A DNA stretch of 13,411 nt from an uncultured Alistipes sp. (GTDB lineage: Bacteria > Bacteroidota > Bacteroidia > Bacteroidales > Rikenellaceae), in the NCBI GenBank assembly GCA_958449275.1, contig CAUDHE010000067.1, positions 1 to 13,411 on the forward strand. The letters are read 5' to 3'. The translations under genes and the position numbers were made by a program. Under the pieces are notes generated by a model. The model had not been told where the DNA came from. It made no database searches and saw nothing but the letters and a program-made list of their open reading frames with translations. Shown piece after piece: positions 1-6,810 of this stretch (positions within the stretch are counted from its first letter, which is position 1; every line of letters begins with the position of its first letter).

Positions 1-1
1 G

Positions 2-64
2 TCGGCAATGGCCGACATGATGAGAATGACCCGAGAGCTCGAAGTGGCGCAAAGCGGAAACTGA
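2..64 (+). CDS. C-terminal end of an unidentified protein (5' end outside window)
   Basis: Reading frame 2 is open from the window edge to a TGA at 62-64. It gives 20 residues, with a methionine-rich stretch (AMADMMRMTRELE) that looks like the end of an amphipathic helix. Codons match those of the neighbouring genes (GCC, GAC, CTC, GTG). Too little is present to name a family. Frame 1 is also open but reads as an arginine-rich shadow. About 160 bases separate this stop from the sigma factor gene, so the two are probably not tightly coupled. Confidence 0.4.
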   Translation, partial: SAMADMMRMTRELEVAQSGN

Positions 65-114
65 CGCGGCGGTATAAATCTCGGAAAGAGTACTGTCGAT
101 GTAATTTTTTTCGT

Positions 115-121
115 TATCTTG
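115..121 (+). promoter_or_regulatory. Weak -7-like box upstream of the sigma factor operon
   Basis: TATCTTG lies after a run of T and resembles the Bacteroidota -7 box TAnnTTTG with one T missing. No TTG-type -33 element is visible 19-21 bases upstream. Transcription from here would begin near 126-130 and give a leader of about 100 nt before the sigma gene, or about 20 nt before the micro-ORF at 149. Low-confidence site, placed mainly by context. Confidence 0.3.
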
Positions 122-148
122 CGACTCAATAAAAGAAAGCAGACCGTT

Positions 149-211
149 ATGATCGTTTTGTTACTCGTATGTTCGCTATCGGCTTGGGTGCTGAGGATCG
201 TGAAACGTTAA
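149..211 (+). CDS. Possible 20-residue hydrophobic micro-protein upstream of the sigma factor
   Basis: ATG at 149 opens a 20-codon frame ending in TAA at 209-211, 15 bases before the sigma factor start. The peptide begins MIVLLLVCSLSAWVL and ends RIVKR. That is one short hydrophobic helix followed by a basic tail, a topology typical of small single-pass membrane proteins with the C-terminus in the cytoplasm. It sits shortly downstream of the only promoter-like box in this gap. It could be a real small membrane protein, a translated leader controlling the sigma gene, or a chance frame. No homologue is recognised. Confidence 0.35.
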   Translation: MIVLLLVCSLSAWVLRIVKR

Positions 212-226
212 TCGTCGCACTGCCGT

Positions 227-706
227 ATGAAGAGAAGCGAAAGTGAGTTCGCAGCTCTCGTGGAACAGTATAAGGCCGTGATATATAAGGTGTGTTCGGT
301 GTATGCCGACGATCGCGAGGAGATGGCCGACTACTATCAGGAGGTGCTGGCGAACCTGTGGCGCAGTTACGCAAGTTTTCGCGGCGAGAGTTCGCTCTCG
401 ACGTGGATCTATCGCGTGGCTCTCTATACGTGCGTGTCGTTCGTGAGGCGCAAGACGTCGCGTCCGCGCAGCGTATCGCTCGATGTGGGTGCCGAGCTGT
501 ATGCCGAGGAGGATCGCGGCCCGCAGCTGAAGGAGCTTTACAGACTCATAGGACGCCTCAACCGTTTCGACAAGGCGTTGATATTGCTGAGGCTCGAGGA
601 GCGGTCGTATGCCGAGATAGCGGACATTATGGGTATTACCAAATCTAACGTGGCTGTAAAACTGATGCGCATAAAGGAGCGTTTGCAACGCATGAGCGAG
701 GAGTGA
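227..706 (+). CDS. RNA polymerase sigma factor, sigma-70 family (ECF-like)
   Basis: A 159-residue protein of the usual ECF sigma size, with region 2 and region 4 and no region 3. Region 2 spans roughly residues 10-75: YKAVIYKVCSVYADDREEMADYYQEVLANLWRS has the DxxEQVFL-like core-binding layout, and WIYRVALYTCVSFVRR is the -10-recognition helix. Region 4 spans about 105-155: LLRLEERSYAEIADIMGI followed by a helix-turn-helix (TKSNVAVKLMRIKERL). It would direct core RNA polymerase to a dedicated promoter set. A membrane protein gene follows 24 bases after the stop, the usual place of an anti-sigma factor. No Shine-Dalgarno sequence precedes the start, as is usual for Bacteroidota. The regulon and inducing signal cannot be read from the sequence. 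Confidence 0.9.
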   Translation: MKRSESEFAALVEQYKAVIYKVCSVYADDREEMADYYQEVLANLWRSYASFRGESSLSTWIYRVALYTCVSFVRRKTSRPRSVSLDVGAELYAEEDRGPQLKELYRLIGRLNRFDKALILLRLEERSYAEIADIMGITKSNVAVKLMRIKERLQRMSEE

Positions 707-730
707 GAGATTAGCAAGAGGAAGGAGTTT

Positions 731-1330
731 ATGGGAGAATTGAATATGGACGATATACGCCGCGAGTGGTCGGAGCTGTCGCGCAGAGTGGAGCGCGAAC
801 GGATCGTCACGCCCGAGATGCTGCGTACGGCAGTGAGAAGCGACGCGGGTAAGTTGCGCCGCTACGGATGGGTGAATGTGGCGGCGGGACTGCTGTTCGG
901 GCTTTTCCTGCTGCGGGTGGCGTGGGATTCCGAGAACATGGATAACGTGATTATTCCGCTGACGCTCTTTTTTATGGCGGGAATGGCATCGTCGATATAC
1001 CAGGTGAGGGTCTACATGCGCGCCGACGACATTCGTGCGAGTCTGGTGGAGCGTGAACGAATGCTGCTCGACTATTCGCGTTTCTCGCGCTCGGCGATGC
1101 GTTGGGGATTCGTATACATAGCCGCCGTGTTCGGACTGAAGATCGTTTTCGATTTCGTTCGCGGGGCCGACGAGTGGTGGAGTTTTCTGCTTTTGGCGTT
1201 GTCGCTGGTGGCGCTGTTTCTGTGCGGATACGCTTTGGCCGTGCGGCTCGAACGATGGGAGCAGCGGCACATAGAGTCGTTGAAACGCTCCATGCGCGAG
1301 CTGGACGATTTCATGCGCGACTGCGAATAG
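731..1330 (+). CDS. Four-helix membrane protein, candidate partner (anti-sigma-like) of the upstream sigma factor
   Basis: A 199-residue protein with a charged N-terminal segment of about 45 residues (DDIRREWSELSRRVERERIV). Four hydrophobic segments follow, near residues 48-64, 73-92, 121-139 and 147-170, then a charged C-terminal helix (LERWEQRHIESLKRSMREL). Both ends are probably cytoplasmic. Position directly after a sigma gene, with one membrane protein per sigma, suggests it controls that factor, but I see no zinc-binding HxxxCxxC anti-sigma motif. Proteins of this layout next to sigma genes are common in Bacteroides relatives and mostly uncharacterised. The 731 start has a GAAGGAG stretch only three bases upstream; the in-frame ATG at 746 (MDDIRREW) is an alternative start. 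Confidence 0.7.
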   Translation: MGELNMDDIRREWSELSRRVERERIVTPEMLRTAVRSDAGKLRRYGWVNVAAGLLFGLFLLRVAWDSENMDNVIIPLTLFFMAGMASSIYQVRVYMRADDIRASLVERERMLLDYSRFSRSAMRWGFVYIAAVFGLKIVFDFVRGADEWWSFLLLALSLVALFLCGYALAVRLERWEQRHIESLKRSMRELDDFMRDCE

Positions 1331-1362
1331 GCGATGGTCGGAGATTAACGGATGGATAAATT

Positions 1363-1875
1363 ATGGCTGACGATTATTTGGGACGAAAGATGGAGGACCA
1401 TCTTGCGCGGACGACGGTAAAACGTCGCCCCGCAGTTGCGCTGAACGATTTGCTGGCCCGCAACCAACCGTGTCGCGATTACGACGCTTCATTCGCGGTG
1501 CGCGCCGATCAGTTGCGCCGCATGGTCGGAGTGAAAGAGACCGTTCCCGAGGCGCGGGCATTCGAGTTTCGATGCGTGCTGTCGGACGAGGCCCCTGCGG
1601 TGATGAAGTGCGCGGGCGATGAATTCGCGGCTGCGCCCAATGCTTTCGTCGTGGTGTGCTCGGTGACGGCGGAGAGTCGTTCGACCGCCATCGATCTCGG
1701 CATCGCGGTGCAGAGCATGTCGCTCAAGGCCGTCGAGTCGGGCTTGAACTGCTTGCGTATCGATAATTTCGACCGCGAAGCCCTCGCGGCCGAATTGGAC
1801 CTGGAGTTCGAACCTCTGCTGATCTTGGCCGTGGGCCGCAGCGCAAAGAGGGCGGCTAACGCATCGACTCTATGA
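1363..1875 (+). CDS. Short nitroreductase-family flavoprotein
   Basis: A 170-residue protein matching the nitroreductase (FMN-dependent NAD(P)H oxidoreductase) fold. Near residues 28-40, LLARNQPCRDYD corresponds to the family's R-R-S-x-R-x-Y/F FMN-phosphate segment. Residues about 110-128 (STAIDLGIAVQSMSLKAVESGLNC) correspond to the D-x-G-A/I-A-x-Q-N-L-x-L-A-A-x-x-x-G-L helix, and FEPLLILAVGR to the closing beta strand. It is on the short side for the family. Substrates are not predictable; members reduce nitro compounds, quinones, enones or flavin. It lies 32 bases after the membrane protein and probably belongs to the sigma operon. Its last 20 bases overlap the convergent HAD gene. Confidence 0.8.
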   Translation: MADDYLGRKMEDHLARTTVKRRPAVALNDLLARNQPCRDYDASFAVRADQLRRMVGVKETVPEARAFEFRCVLSDEAPAVMKCAGDEFAAAPNAFVVVCSVTAESRSTAIDLGIAVQSMSLKAVESGLNCLRIDNFDREALAAELDLEFEPLLILAVGRSAKRAANASTL

Positions 1876-2518
1876 TCCGCATAAGCTCATCGGGGGTGTC
1901 GGCTATGTAGTCGGCGCCGCTCTCTTCCAACTCGGCGCGGTCGCGAAAACCCCAGCTCACACCTATGGATCCTATCCCCGCATTGCGGGCCGTCTGCATG
2001 TCGACGGCCGAGTCGCCCACCATCACGCATCTGTCGCGAGAGACTCCCGCGGCGGCGATTATGGGATCGATCATCGCCGTCGCGGGCTTCAGAGGTACAC
2101 CGTCGCGATTGCCGCGAACGGCTGCGAAATCTATATCGGGGAAATAGCGGCGTATCAACTTTTCGGTGCCTGCCTGAAATTTGTTCGACGCCACGGCGAG
2201 TTTCACTCCGTCGCGGCTCAGAGTCCTCACCACCCGTTCGATGCCTTCGTAGGGCCGAGTCCGAATGTCGATATGATCGATGTAGTGCTCCAGAAAATCC
2301 CTGCGCGCCGCCTTCACGTACTCGGGCGTGCGCAGCTCCTCGGGCAATGCCCGCTCCACCAACCGCATGATGCCGTTGCCGACGAATCGACAATAGTCGT
2401 CGTAATCGTGCTGAGGCAGATCGCGAAGGGCGAGCATATGGTTGCAACTGACGGCCAAATCGCCTATGGTATTGAGCAGAGTGCCGTCGAGATCGAATAT
2501 TACCAGTTGCGGTTTCAT
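1856..2518 (-). CDS. HAD-superfamily phosphatase, phosphoglycolate phosphatase-like
   Basis: A 220-residue haloacid dehalogenase hydrolase with all four motifs. Motif I is DLDGT with nucleophile D9 and acid/base D11. Motif II is Ser111 in VASNK. Motif III is Lys144 in LKP. Motif IV is GDSAVD with D169 and D173. The helical cap between residues 15 and 90 is subclass I type, as in Gph and PgmB phosphatases. Likely reaction: hydrolysis of a small phosphorylated metabolite such as 2-phosphoglycolate in the cytoplasm; the true substrate is open. Its ATG overlaps the stop of the upstream antiporter gene (ATGA on the minus strand), so the two are probably co-transcribed and translationally coupled. 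Confidence 0.85.
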   Translation of the reverse strand: MKPQLVIFDLDGTLLNTIGDLAVSCNHMLALRDLPQHDYDDYCRFVGNGIMRLVERALPEELRTPEYVKAARRDFLEHYIDHIDIRTRPYEGIERVVRTLSRDGVKLAVASNKFQAGTEKLIRRYFPDIDFAAVRGNRDGVPLKPATAMIDPIIAAAGVSRDRCVMVGDSAVDMQTARNAGIGSIGVSWGFRDRAELEESGADYIADTPDELMRIIESMR

Positions 2519-3960
2519 TGCTTTTTGTTATATATTTTGTATCCTATGGCGGCGGCCGCGACCGACATCAAAGGACTTACTATGTTGAATATGCAATAGG
2601 GCATGTAGGTCGCGGTAGCTACTCCCAGCACTGTCGACTGCGTCATTCCGCAAGAGTTCCACGGGATGAGAACCGAGGTGACCGTGGCCGAATCTTCGAC
2701 GCTGCGGCCCAGCAGCCGCCTCTCCAGTCCGCGGTCGTCGTAGAGTTTGCGGAACAGATTTCCCGTCAATATGATCGATATGTATTGGTCGCCCGTCACC
2801 AGATTGAAGAATATGCCCGAACCCACCGTGGCCCCCACCACGCTCGCCGTACGGCGGGCCACACGCAGAAAGATCTTCGATATGGCCGACAGCATTCCGC
2901 TGCCGTACATCACGCCGCCGAAACACATGGCGCAAATTATGAGCCACACGGTATTCATCATGCCGCCCATGCCTCCCGTGGCTACCAGATCGTCTATCAG
3001 CGGATTGCCCGTATCGACGGCGGTGTCGGCCGTCGACGCCGACACAACGGCCTCGAATGCCGCGAGTGCCGTGGGTTCGTCTGAACCTGCGATTCGGCAT
3101 ATGGCCTCGGGCTGGAATATCACCATTGCCGCCGCGGCCATCACCACCGATGCGAACAGCGTGATTATGGCGGGCAGTTTGCGCGATATCAGTATTCCCG
3201 TGGCCGCGGGTACGGCCAGCAGCCAAGGTGTTATGCGGAAGTTCTCGCGCAAGGCGGCCTCGATCTGCAATGTCTCGGCCTCGTCGGCGGGCGTCGCGGC
3301 CATGCCTGCTGCACAGAACACTCCCAAAGCTATGAGCATCGACGGCACGGTCGTGAACAGCATGTAGCGTATGTGCGAGAACAGAGGCACTTCAGCCGTC
3401 GTGGAGGCGAGCACCGTGGTGTCGCTCATGATCGATATCTTGTCGCCGAAATAGGCTCCCGATATTACCGCTCCCGCTATCCAGCCGTCTTCGAAACCCA
3501 AGGCGCGGCCTATACCCGTCAGTGCCACGCCCACGGTGGCTATGGTGGTCCACGACGAGCCCGTGAGCAGCGATACCACGGCACATATGACGCACGAGGC
3601 GGGCAGGAAAATCGAAGGCCGCAGAATACGCAGACCGTAACAGATCAGCGTGGGGATTACGCCGCCTGCCATCCATGTGCCCGCTATGGCTCCTATCAGC
3701 AGCAGTATTATTATGGCGGGTGTGGCGCTGTGCATGTTCTCCGTCACGGCGTCCTCGAGCCGCTGCCACGGACATCGATAGCGCCACATGGCTATGGCCG
3801 CGCACACGGCGCTCGCTGCGAGCAGCGAAAACTGGCTGCCTCCCGCAATGGCGTCGCCGCCGAAGACGCTTATTACCGATGCCAGAAATATCACGAGCAC
3901 CGCGAGCGGTACCAGCGACATCGCCGCCGACGGAGTTTGCAAAGTGGTGTTTTCGTTCAT
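2515..3960 (-). CDS. nhaC: Na+/H+ antiporter, NhaC family
   Basis: A 481-residue polytopic inner-membrane protein with about eleven to twelve hydrophobic segments. It shows NhaC-family features: LLTGSSWTTIATVGVALTGI in the first half, GAVISGAYFGDKISIMSDTTVLAS in the middle, and the repeat-like NLVTGDQYISIILTGNLF and VLIPWNSCGMTQSTVLGV in the second half. Polar and acidic residues sit within membrane helices (GDKISPxSDT-type and TGDQYI). It should exchange cytoplasmic Na+ for external H+ for pH and sodium balance. The start at 3960 (MNENTTLQ) is chosen because a TATCTTTG -7 box lies 22 bases upstream; the longer frame from 4005 would begin upstream of the likely transcription start. Coupled by a 4-base overlap to the HAD phosphatase gene. 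Confidence 0.88.
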   Translation of the reverse strand: MNENTTLQTPSAAMSLVPLAVLVIFLASVISVFGGDAIAGGSQFSLLAASAVCAAIAMWRYRCPWQRLEDAVTENMHSATPAIIILLLIGAIAGTWMAGGVIPTLICYGLRILRPSIFLPASCVICAVVSLLTGSSWTTIATVGVALTGIGRALGFEDGWIAGAVISGAYFGDKISIMSDTTVLASTTAEVPLFSHIRYMLFTTVPSMLIALGVFCAAGMAATPADEAETLQIEAALRENFRITPWLLAVPAATGILISRKLPAIITLFASVVMAAAAMVIFQPEAICRIAGSDEPTALAAFEAVVSASTADTAVDTGNPLIDDLVATGGMGGMMNTVWLIICAMCFGGVMYGSGMLSAISKIFLRVARRTASVVGATVGSGIFFNLVTGDQYISIILTGNLFRKLYDDRGLERRLLGRSVEDSATVTSVLIPWNSCGMTQSTVLGVATATYMPYCIFNIVSPLMSVAAAAIGYKIYNKKQ

Positions 3961-3982
3961 TGTCGGAGGGTTAATAATGCCG

Positions 3983-3990
3983 CAAAGATA
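3983..3990 (-). promoter_or_regulatory. -7 box (TATCTTTG) for the nhaC operon
   Basis: On the minus strand the sequence reads TATCTTTG, an exact TAnnTTTG, ending 22 bases before the nhaC ATG. No TTG is found 19-21 bases further upstream, so the -33 element is weak or absent. It sits back to back with the exonuclease -7 box in an 89-base divergent intergenic region. Confidence 0.6.
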
Positions 3991-4033
3991 TGCAAAACAT
4001 GACAATTGCGGGCCGAGAACCGCTATTTATGCT

Positions 4034-4041
4034 TATATTTG
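4034..4041 (+). promoter_or_regulatory. -7 box (TATATTTG) for the exonuclease gene
   Basis: TATATTTG matches TAnnTTTG and ends only eight bases before the ATG at 4050, so the transcript probably begins at or within a few bases of the start codon. The nearest upstream TTG (4006-4008) is 25 bases away, longer than the normal 19-21 spacer. Confidence 0.55.
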
Positions 4042-4049
4042 CATTGCTT

Positions 4050-4544
4050 ATGGATAATTTTGCGGCCATAGATTTCGAGACGGCCAATTCGAAGCGGTCG
4101 AGCGTTTGCAGCGTGGGTGTCGTCGTGGTGCGCGGCGGGAGGATAACGGATAAGATCTACCGTTTGATACGTCCCGCCCCCAACTACTATTCGCATTGGA
4201 CTACCGAGATCCACGGACTCACGCGTGCCGACACCGACTCAGCCCCCGACTTCCCCGAGGTGTGGGCCGAGATAGCGCCGCTGATCGAGGGACTGCCGCT
4301 GGTGGCTCACAACAGCCCTTTCGACGAGGGGTGTCTGCGTGCCGCGTTCGAGATATGGGGATTGCGGTATCCCGACTATGTTTTTCACTGTACGTACCGC
4401 GCGGCAAGGCGCACGTTCGGCTGCGAGTTGCCCAACCACAGGCTCCACACCGTGGCCGAGAGGTGCGGCTACAATCTAATGCGCCATCACCACGCTTTGG
4501 CCGACGCCGAGGCTTGCGCCTGCATAGCGATGAAAATCATCTGA
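4050..4544 (+). CDS. DEDDh-family 3'-5' exonuclease (DnaQ/RNase T-like)
   Basis: A 164-residue single-domain exonuclease. The four catalytic acids and the histidine are visible: D8 and E10 in AIDFETAN (Exo I), D92 in AHNSPFDEGCL (Exo II), and H147 with D152 in HHALADAEA (Exo III). It removes nucleotides from 3' ends using two Mg2+ ions. Stand-alone proteins of this size and layout in Bacteroidota are usually annotated as DNA polymerase III epsilon-like exonucleases, but this one lacks any polymerase-binding tail and may act in repair or RNA processing. The start is set at 4050 because MDNFAAIDFET fits the family N-terminus and the -7 box lies just upstream; the longer frame from 3990 would need translation of promoter sequence. 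Confidence 0.88.
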   Translation: MDNFAAIDFETANSKRSSVCSVGVVVVRGGRITDKIYRLIRPAPNYYSHWTTEIHGLTRADTDSAPDFPEVWAEIAPLIEGLPLVAHNSPFDEGCLRAAFEIWGLRYPDYVFHCTYRAARRTFGCELPNHRLHTVAERCGYNLMRHHHALADAEACACIAMKII

Positions 4545-4662
4545 AAACAGCCGTTTTTTCGCGGAAATATCATGTTCGGGGCAGCCGCCGCTCACTCCGC
4601 GGGCGTCATTCGTCTCCGAATTTTTAGTATCGTCGCCGGCTCGCCGAGGCATAATTTATGCG

Positions 4663-4669
4663 AAGGAGG
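4663..4669 (+). promoter_or_regulatory. Perfect Shine-Dalgarno sequence
   Basis: AAGGAGG lies seven bases before the ATG at 4677. It fixes the start of the rubrerythrin-like gene and is unusual here, since no other gene in the window has a well-placed, full-strength Shine-Dalgarno sequence. Confidence 0.7.
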
Positions 4670-4676
4670 CCGAGCT

Positions 4677-5369
4677 ATGAAACGATTCAACACTCCATTC
4701 ATAATCGCTTTTGCGATAAGCGCGCTCGTTCTCGTCACGGCATATGCCGACGGAGAATCGCATCCCGCCGCGCCGGTCAATTACATATGGTATGATTCTT
4801 TGCAGGAACTCAACGAGTTGTGTCGTCTGAAATATCGTCAGAGCCGCCGCTACGAGGAGTATGCCCGTCATGCCGCCGCGCAGAGCAATCCCGATATAGC
4901 GGCTCTGTTCATGGCTATGTCGCGCGCCGATGACGTGCAGTGCGCCAATTGCCGCAGAGCCATCGAGTCGTTGGGAGGCAAATTTTACGCACCCGTAATC
5001 GTGCCGTCGCAACCCGTCTCCGTCCGCGAACATCTCGCCCGCGCATTGCAGGATAAGGACGATTATCATCTCCGCCGCATGGCCCGCTGCATCGACTGCG
5101 CCGTGGCCGACGGCAACCGCTACATAGCGCGCATGCTCACTTGGTGCGACGCCAGCGACGTGAGGCAAATAGCCATCATACGCCGCGAGATGGAGCATTT
5201 CGGACGGCGGAACGACGACTGCGCCGCGCAGTCGGTCCTTTACGGCGTGTGCCCCAAATGCGGCAACGTCACCGAGTCGGGAAGCGTAACCCGCTATTGT
5301 CCCCACTGCATGACCGACGGCTGCGATTTCGTCGTATTCAAGCGAATATCTACGACAGATCGTCCGTAG
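4677..5369 (+). CDS. Exported rubrerythrin-like protein with a C-terminal zinc ribbon and degenerate di-iron site
   Basis: A 230-residue protein. Residues 1-24 form a signal peptide (MKRFNTPF..., cleavage expected after TAYA). Two ferritin-like helical halves follow (about 35-95 and 115-180), then a rubredoxin-like ribbon with CPKC at 192-195 and CPHC at 208-211. The segment LFMAMSRADDVQCANC aligns with the rubrerythrin core LFxAxAEAExxHAxN. Laid side by side, the first Glu is Arg, the second is Asp and the His is Gln. The matching segment of the second half (WCDASDVRQIA) also lacks the E and H. Genuine rubrerythrins are cytoplasmic peroxidases; this one is exported and probably not a normal di-iron peroxidase, so a structural or metal-binding role is possible. 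It ends in a 20-base overlap with the convergent serine hydrolase gene. Confidence 0.75.
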   Translation: MKRFNTPFIIAFAISALVLVTAYADGESHPAAPVNYIWYDSLQELNELCRLKYRQSRRYEEYARHAAAQSNPDIAALFMAMSRADDVQCANCRRAIESLGGKFYAPVIVPSQPVSVREHLARALQDKDDYHLRRMARCIDCAVADGNRYIARMLTWCDASDVRQIAIIRREMEHFGRRNDDCAAQSVLYGVCPKCGNVTESGSVTRYCPHCMTDGCDFVVFKRISTTDRP

Positions 5370-6669
5370 CCGAGGTCTGGTGAGGCACGGCGACGAACAG
5401 ATCACGGTCCGACGGCCACGCCTTCACTTTCGACATGGCGTCGCGTACCATGCGGCCTATGGTGTTGGTGAACGATGCGCCGCGGAAGTTGCTGGTGTTG
5501 GTGATGAATACGTACGACAGTCCGCCCGCCCTGTTTTCGATGTAGGCGCATGTGCCCGACATGGTGCCCGTGCGGATCAGCGAACCGCTCGCGCTGTCGT
5601 AGCGTGCCCAGCCCAGCGCATAGTCGCCTTTGCGGGCTATGCGTTTCATTTCGGCCACGCTCTGCGGGGTAAGTATGTCGGGCACGCCGTCGCGGCCGTC
5701 GACCGAAGCCACCAGGCGCAGCAGCTCCACTGCCGAACACACCCACGCTCCCGCGCCCTGCAATCCCGCGATGTCGTTGCCGCCGTATTCGCGCGGTCTC
5801 ATCTTGCCCGAGCCGTCGTACGACTCGATGGTCTCGCCCGGGTCGTGTCCGTAGTATTTCACCTCGCGGGGATGGCGCTCCTCGTAGTAGTTGCGCGCGA
5901 TGTGCATGTCGTAACACCCCGCGGGCCACAGCACGTGTTTCTGTATATACTCTTCATAGCCCATGTCCGACACCTTCTCGATCACCCTCGACAGCACCAG
6001 ATAGCCTATGTTGGAGTATTGGGCCGATCCCCCGGGTTTGTCGCGCAGACGCTGGCGGAGCTGAAAAGCGATCAGCTGGTCGGCTGTGGGCGAGGTATCC
6101 ATTTCCTCCCACCGCATGATGTCGGGGATGCGGAACATCGGATCGCCCAAACGGCGGCTGAAGCCCGAGGTGTGGTTGAGCAGATGGCGCACGGTGATGT
6201 CGACGGCGCGCTTGTCCTTGATGTCGAGCAGTCGGGGATCGTTGAGGATACCCGTTTCGCCGAAAACGCGGTCGTCGAGCGTGAGCAGGCCTTCGTCGCA
6301 CAGCTTCATGATCCCTATGGCGGTGATGAGTTTCGATGCCGAAGCTATGCGGTATATGTCGCCCACTTCGGCCTCGCGTCCGCTCTCCTTGTCGGCCCAC
6401 CCGAATCCCTTGCAGTAGATCAGATGCTCGTCTTTCATGACGGCCAGCGACGCTCCGCGGATGCCGTTGCGCGCCATCCAGTTGCGTATGTGGCGTTCCA
6501 TCGGCGCGGTGGAGGGCAGATCGGATACCGAATTGCTGAGCGAATCGTTGAGGCGGTAGCCTATCTCGCTTTCGGGCAACGCGAGTCCGCTGCCGCCGCA
6601 CGAACGCAGCGCGAAGAACGTGCAGCACGCCAGAGCGGCGACGCATGCCGACAGTCTGTATCGTTTCAT
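5350..6669 (-). CDS. Serine hydrolase, class C beta-lactamase / penicillin-binding-protein-like family
   Basis: A 439-residue protein with the Beta-lactamase (AmpC/EstB-type) domain from about residue 58 to 415. Catalytic S110-A-S-K113 is the SxxK motif, Y218-S-N220 the YxN motif, and R366-T-G368 sits where most members have HTG or KTG. The N-terminus (MKRYRLSACVAALACC...LRSCGG) is an export signal. A cysteine at 24 may be lipid-anchored, although LRSC is a poor lipobox. Members act as peptidases, esterases or D-amino-acid hydrolases; few are true beta-lactamases, so antibiotic resistance should not be inferred. It has its own consensus promoter and a 20-bp tail-to-tail overlap with the rubrerythrin-like gene. 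Confidence 0.85.
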   Translation of the reverse strand: MKRYRLSACVAALACCTFFALRSCGGSGLALPESEIGYRLNDSLSNSVSDLPSTAPMERHIRNWMARNGIRGASLAVMKDEHLIYCKGFGWADKESGREAEVGDIYRIASASKLITAIGIMKLCDEGLLTLDDRVFGETGILNDPRLLDIKDKRAVDITVRHLLNHTSGFSRRLGDPMFRIPDIMRWEEMDTSPTADQLIAFQLRQRLRDKPGGSAQYSNIGYLVLSRVIEKVSDMGYEEYIQKHVLWPAGCYDMHIARNYYEERHPREVKYYGHDPGETIESYDGSGKMRPREYGGNDIAGLQGAGAWVCSAVELLRLVASVDGRDGVPDILTPQSVAEMKRIARKGDYALGWARYDSASGSLIRTGTMSGTCAYIENRAGGLSYVFITNTSNFRGASFTNTIGRMVRDAMSKVKAWPSDRDLFVAVPHQTSATDDLS

Positions 6670-6689
6670 CGAGAATGTTTTTTGTCATG

Positions 6690-6720
6690 CAAATGTAGCT
6701 GTTTAATCCGATAACGGCAA
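6690..6720 (-). promoter_or_regulatory. Consensus promoter of the serine hydrolase gene
   Basis: On the minus strand TTG (complement of 6718-6720), a 20-base spacer and TACATTTG (complement of 6690-6697) match the Bacteroidota -33/-7 consensus. The -7 box ends 20 bases before the ATG at 6669, leaving a leader of about 15 nt. It lies head to head with the riboswitch promoter. Confidence 0.75.
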
Positions 6721-6771
6721 GTTCCGCGACGGCGTTCGGAGGCCATGAAAAAGGCTTGCGACGGCCGAAGG

Positions 6772-6803
6772 TTTGTTTTTTCCGACAAAAACATCTATTT
6801 TTG
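6772..6803 (+). promoter_or_regulatory. Consensus promoter of the cobalamin riboswitch transcript
   Basis: TTTG (6772-6775), a 20-base spacer and TATTTTTG (6796-6803) give a textbook Bacteroidota promoter. Transcription should start at about 6808-6811, exactly where the riboswitch aptamer begins. Confidence 0.8.
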
Positions 6804-6810
6804 CCATGAA

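Noticed and set aside
1..132. Open frame 1 at the left edge
   Set aside because: Arginine/lysine-rich reading without family resemblance; frame 2 ending at 64 has normal codon use.
5380..6714. 444-codon frame antisense to the serine hydrolase
   Set aside because: Shadow frame; the minus-strand gene has catalytic motifs, a signal peptide and a promoter.
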